Shown: positions 60,092-64,000 of the stretch, one piece after another
How the letters are laid out: the number at the start of each line of letters is the position of its first letter
Numbering within the stretch: the first letter of the stretch is position 1
Source of the DNA: Verpa conica
Lineage: Eukaryota > Ascomycota > Pezizomycetes > Pezizales > Morchellaceae
Assembly: GCA_033030425.1 (NCBI GenBank)
Contig: JAUFSD010000006.1
Location: 186,001-250,000, forward strand
Length of the DNA stretch: 64,000 bases
Reading direction: 5' to 3'
Program-made: the position numbers and the translations under genes
The notes under the pieces: model-generated
The model's database searches: none
What the model was told of the DNA's origin: nothing
What the model saw: only the letters and a program-made list of their open reading frames with translations

Positions 60092-61673
60092 TTTACTTCT
60101 GCCCCCTCCCAGTGGGCTGGCGGGAATCGAGCCTTGGCAGGTTATACCACCCACAGGTCAATAGTCACCTTTCTCTCCGCCTCTGCATAAATGTACCCCG
60201 GCTGCCCTTTGGAATTTGTCCCAGCATCCCGGATCCATAAAGGTTTTTGCAGGGTCAAAGGTGGTGTGTGGCCTGACGCTCCGCACGTGGCTCGAGGGGG
60301 GGGCAGCACCAAACTTCGTGGCGGATCAACTGCACTGTCTATCTTTTCTTTTTTTTCTTTCCAAGAGCCCTATTCCCCCGCGGCATCCCACCGGCTGGCG
60401 ATCGGATTTTCAATCATGATCTACAGATCCCTTGTACGCCCGTTCTTTCACAAGGGCTTTTGCTATTTATTCTATCATACATGCGGAAAACTATAAACCA
60501 CAGAGCGAGGCCGCTAGATACATATAAGTACATACATATAGCCCAGGTAGTTGTGGTGGAGCGTATAGCTGTGGTAAGAATACATGCATGTACGTCAAAA
60601 TACGCTTGAGTGGCTGAGTCAGCCTAACCTTCATTCTTGATCTGTGGAGCCGAGATCTCGAGCTCGAGTACTAAGGTGGTCTAGGCAGGGTATAGTTGCC
60701 ATGGGATGGTGCAAGGGGCGGCCCCAAACGTACTTGTAATTATGTGACGATATGAAATTTAAAGCCTAGGGAGCTTTGCGAAGGACAGAAAATAGCTCCT
60801 ATAAACTAATGTAGTGATGCATTACAGCGGCTGTAAGTACGCCTATTGGGGATAACATCTGCAGGTCTTTCTTGCCCGTCCCGAGTACTCTGTTGGCGGG
60901 GTTATCCGCTCTAGCGGTGAAACACGTACCATGGTCCACCAATACCCCTCGGAGCCAATGTTGGATGTATAAACATAACTACCGGTGATTCCTCGAGGTT
61001 ATATAGAAAAGTGAAATAATATTAATACGACACTGGGACAGGTCAGCTGGCCAGCCCGGATATCTCCAATGGCTATTAACATAAAAAGGCTTGAATAATA
61101 ATAATAACAAGGCAACTTTTACCTGATGAGTGATCATAACCCAGGCGTATAGCGCGGCGATGGGCTTATACCAAGCAAGCATGCTTACATCATCTACTGG
61201 GGACACCCTAGTATATCATATGTCGGTAAAGTAAGGAGATATGCAATCACAAGCTATCACTCATCAAATAGCTTGGATGAAAGTGTCGAATATAAGACCT
61301 AGACAATATAAAGGCCTAGATGCGATTCTTTGCCTCTAGAAGTTTGACCTAAACAATATATTCAATGCCTTCGTGTCTCATTAGTTCACTAACCAGGCGG
61401 TCGGCCGACTCATTAACCCCCTCATTACTTCTAAAAGTTTATAATATTCAGGAAAGGGCCAGCGCGCCGAGGTGAAAACACGCACTCTAGTCCCCCGCAC
61501 AGTACTCGAGCTTTCGCCTACTGGCAGTTCTACACAGACAACCAATAAAGATGCAGAGGACCCTTGTTCCCCTGCGGCTGATCTCCCCAGAAGCTAAAGA
61601 GTTCTACTGCTCCGTACAGCATTGGCTACCGAAGTACCCCCCCCCCCTTTTTTTTTTGTACCAGCAGAGGTTG

Positions 61674-61810
61674 TACTCGGGTCAGGGAATAATAACCTGA
61701 ACATGCAAGTACCATTCTCACCAATCGGTAGGGGCCTTTTCTCATCTAGAGAAGTCTTATTCGATAAGTGCCCACTTGCATGTTCAGGTTCTTATTCCCT
61801 GGCCCGAGTA
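61674..61810. mobile_element. Foldback/MITE-like element 2 (TACTCG ends)
   Basis: Arms at 61674-61710 and 61774-61810 are reverse complements over 37 bases with two mismatches. The left arm begins TACTCGGGTCAGGGAA. The centre of 63 bases has no coding capacity. The terminal 16 bases match element 3, while the inner arm (ACCTGAACATGCAAGT) does not; the ATAAGAACC stretch in one arm recalls element 1. TA dinucleotides bound the element. Confidence 0.8.
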
Positions 61811-62272
61811 TTACTCCCCTGCCTTGATCTTCCGGTCCCTAAGCCTCGGCTCCAAGTGTCTCAGGCCGATCCTACTTACTTAGCCATTCCTTCGGTGCCA
61901 CCGATCTCTTACTCCTAAACCAAAAAAATTTAGAACAAATATGTTTTATAGTTAAGGCCAAGTACTGTGTCGCAACTACATAGCTAGGTATGGGGTCACA
62001 AATGTATCAGAACTCGGAATACTCGGATGTCCTGCATTCACATTTATGTCTTTGTATAACCGGCCAAGCACCCTAGAGGCTTAGCTAGGCTGTTGATAAA
62101 CCCAGACCGTTACCTACCAGAATACGAGTATATTATACCAACTACAGCAATTTTTTCTGTATGTCAAACAGTGTATTGGGGCCCTTTTCTGTTGTTTTGA
62201 CCTCCCCCCCCCCTAAACTAGGGTATCTTGGGAAATAAGGCTCTCGGCAGCGGCCCGGACCTACCGAGAGAC

Positions 62273-62424
62273 TACTCGCGTCAGGGAAGAAGTTTGGAAA
62301 AACAGGGGAGACCTTTCAAGCCAGACTCATTGGCTAGAAGAACAAAAAGTCATTGAAAGAACACTTCTTATTCGCCGCAGGGACCCCCCCCTTGTTTTTC
62401 CAAACTTCTTCCCTGACCCGAGTA
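62273..62424. mobile_element. Foldback/MITE-like element 3 (TACTCG ends)
   Basis: Arms at 62273-62304 and 62393-62424 are reverse complements over 32 bases with one mismatch, running into G/C runs further in. The right arm read inward begins TACTCGGGTCAGGGAAGAAG. The inner arm (TTTGGAAAAACA) is shared only loosely with element 1. It lies 460 bases from element 2. No coding capacity. Confidence 0.8.
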
Positions 62425-63385
62425 TGGTAATAACATGCGCGCATAGTGTTCAAGACAGCTGTCTAAGCATTATACATACGCGAGTGACGGGTACCCCTTA
62501 CATCGGGCGAGGGGTTTAGTGTTCTGTAGCTAGGAGCGATATATATCCGCGCGTGATTGCTTGGCGTGGTCTTCAGGGACTGAATAAAACTTATACTAAT
62601 CACGCTAAAACCCCGGGGCAGCGGGTGCGAGTGACTAATTCACTATCAGTTTAGCTTTATAGGAAGGTTTTATTCGTTGGTACGGTGTAGAGCGATACAT
62701 GTCTATAAATTGTATATGTTCGAGTACTAGAAATATTTTAAGGTCTAGCTAGAACTTTGCACAAGCGTGTCGGTAGTATAACTACTACATATATAATTTT
62801 CTGGTAGTTAGAGCTTAACTACCAGGCCGGGAAATTGGGTTAGTTAACTAGGTATAAATACTCTAGAAGTGAGTAGTGGCAAAAATAGGTACTTGGGTGT
62901 CTAGATTTATGTATGTGTTTCAAGTAGCCTGAGTCTGTATCTATATTCGAGGGGGAGGTTCTTCAAGCTTACTTAACATTCTAAAATACCAAGCGTACCC
63001 CAGGCACTATTAATGATATAGAAGACAAGTATCACTAAGCTTTCGGGGATAAATAGTGGAACCTGATTTACGATCTCTCAGCGAATAATGCTTGAGTATA
63101 AAACTACCCTCTCTTATCTATTACTACTAGACTCATGAACTATAAGTATAACCTACCTCCCTCGATCTTTCTCTGGTTTCACCTTTTCACCACCATCTAC
63201 TCACTCCTTCTACGTTGCACCAGTCTTCAAGAAACTCCTCTCTTAATGCTCAGCTATTACTATCCCATACCTTGCTTAATTCAAGTAGAATCTAAAACTA
63301 AATTTTTTTAGTAATGTATAGTATATATAATTCTTTGCTAGATTATCCTTATATAGCAGCTCGTAAAACCTGGAGTACATGTACC

Positions 63386-64000
63386 TTACAAACCAAAAAG
63401 CCTCCTGACCGCTTGTATAACGGCCTCGACATCAATCCCTTTCATTCTGTCTTCGATCCTCACACGACTTGCAACAACCTCCTTTGCCACACGACCCCAC
63501 GGAATCTCTTTACAATCCATAATCACTGTATCACCCATCCCCGGAAAAACCTCCAACTGGCTATCCAGTAGCTCGCCCCTAGACTTCCTGATCACCCCAT
63601 CAACAATAACAGTATGCACATCCCTCACACTAGCATGCAACACAATAGCGCCAACCGGATCCTTCGGGCTTCCACAGACCATAGCTGGAGAACACCCATC
63701 GAAAATAACAATATCCGCCAACTTCCCTTCCTTAAGGCTTCCCAGCGAGTCTTCTAATCCAACCGCCTTAGCTCCACCAATTGTCCCCATATTAAACACC
63801 TCTTGCGCAGTGATATTAGTTTCGCTTGGAATTCGCCCAAGCTTCTCGGTATACGTATTTCTAGCCGACTGAAGGAGCAGTCTCATCTGCCCAAACAGAT
63901 CACCAGAAGCTGTAGAATGGCAGTCGACACCAAGGGAAGAGTAAGGGCGAAGTTCAACTCTAGAGCAAACAGGCGCTCCCATACCCATCTGAAGCTCCGT
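63386..64000 (-). CDS. Amidohydrolase (partial, runs off the window)
   Basis: The C-terminal 204 residues of a metal-dependent amidohydrolase in the ATZ/TRZ-deaminase group are visible; the gene continues beyond base 64000. Visible family features are LGVDCHSTASGDLFGQMRLL, in place of the family's G-T-D catalytic segment, NMGTIGGAKAVGLEDSLGSL, the KEGKLADIVIFD stretch typical of the C-terminal beta-sandwich return, and VHTVIVDGVIRKSRGELL. Such enzymes hydrolyse amino or chloro groups on rings or nucleosides. The metal-binding HxH motif would lie in the missing part, so substrate cannot be judged. The frame is open to the window edge and no start should be assigned inside it. Confidence 0.85.
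   Translation of the reverse strand, partial: TELQMGMGAPVCSRVELRPYSSLGVDCHSTASGDLFGQMRLLLQSARNTYTEKLGRIPSETNITAQEVFNMGTIGGAKAVGLEDSLGSLKEGKLADIVIFDGCSPAMVCGSPKDPVGAIVLHASVRDVHTVIVDGVIRKSRGELLDSQLEVFPGMGDTVIMDCKEIPWGRVAKEVVASRVRIEDRMKGIDVEAVIQAVRRLFGL

Larger units (their letters stand above)
59571..63385. other. Gene-poor region with inverted-repeat elements
   Basis: No gene is supported in 3.8 kb. It holds three inverted-repeat elements (59892-60091, 61674-61810, 62273-62424), a C11-T10 run at about 61638-61658 and several C-rich runs (62206, 62386). Everything else is AT-rich with no coding signal. The density of elements suggests a preferred landing zone for small non-autonomous transposons. 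Confidence 0.55.

Noticed and set aside
60110..60150. tRNA-like T-arm (minus strand GGCTCGATTCCCGCC)
   Set aside because: No anticodon or D arm can be folded at the right distance and the acceptor ends do not pair.
60881..60891. CCCGAGTA, resembling the right end of the foldback elements
   Set aside because: No left arm complementary to the preceding bases was found upstream.

Overview
The window looks like nuclear DNA of a filamentous ascomycete (Pezizomycotina). The genes carry many short GT-AG introns, mostly 45 to 75 bases. Their products are typical of the group: a GID ubiquitin ligase subunit, splicing factor Prp6, a DHX29-type helicase, a LaeA-like methyltransferase, a Mup1-type amino acid permease, a GH16 glucanase and a hybrid histidine kinase. 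No lineage below Pezizomycotina can be fixed from sequence alone. All exon models were worked out by hand from conserved protein frame, splice signals and arithmetic frame checks.

Layout. 1.7-6.2 kb: RMD5/GID2 (minus) and PRP6 (plus), divergent from a 202-base promoter. 7.1-11.6 kb: a fungal multi-pass membrane protein and an F-box-like protein with degenerate leucine-rich repeats. 12.1-17.25 kb: a 12-exon DEAH-box helicase. 17.3-19.3 kb: non-coding, with one foldback element. 19.3-22.7 kb: an 11-exon methyltransferase with a 14-nt microexon, and a putative nucleotidyltransferase-fold protein. 24.2-33.0 kb: two divergent cell-surface genes, a kelch-repeat membrane protein and a 1320-residue GPI-anchored Thr-rich adhesin. 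33-36.7 kb: no gene seen. 36.7-42.5 kb: a single-pass membrane protein, a GNAT acetyltransferase, a membrane-protein relic and a small DUF6699-like gene. 43.2-46.4 kb: a large fungal-specific protein with an N-terminus like the pre-NACHT region of fungal STAND proteins. 48-50.2 kb: a Mup1-like permease. 53.4-54.8 kb: a secreted GH16 endoglucanase. 55.3-59.6 kb: a hybrid histidine kinase that appears to carry a +1 frameshift. 59.6-63.4 kb: gene-poor DNA with three inverted-repeat elements. 63.4-64 kb: the C-terminal part of an amidohydrolase that runs off the window.

The genes form no operon-like pathway. Housekeeping RNA and protein-turnover genes occupy the left third. Surface, transport, wall and sensing genes dominate the rest: adhesin, kelch receptor-like protein, glucanase, permease and histidine kinase. 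I see no biosynthetic cluster, CRISPR array, rRNA or convincing tRNA gene. The most notable unexplained signals are: (1) foldback elements sharing TACTCG ends, in which the two arms of each copy agree although the copies differ; (2) the apparent +1 frameshift at a CTT-A site inside the histidine kinase; (3) the nested tandem repeats of the adhesin.
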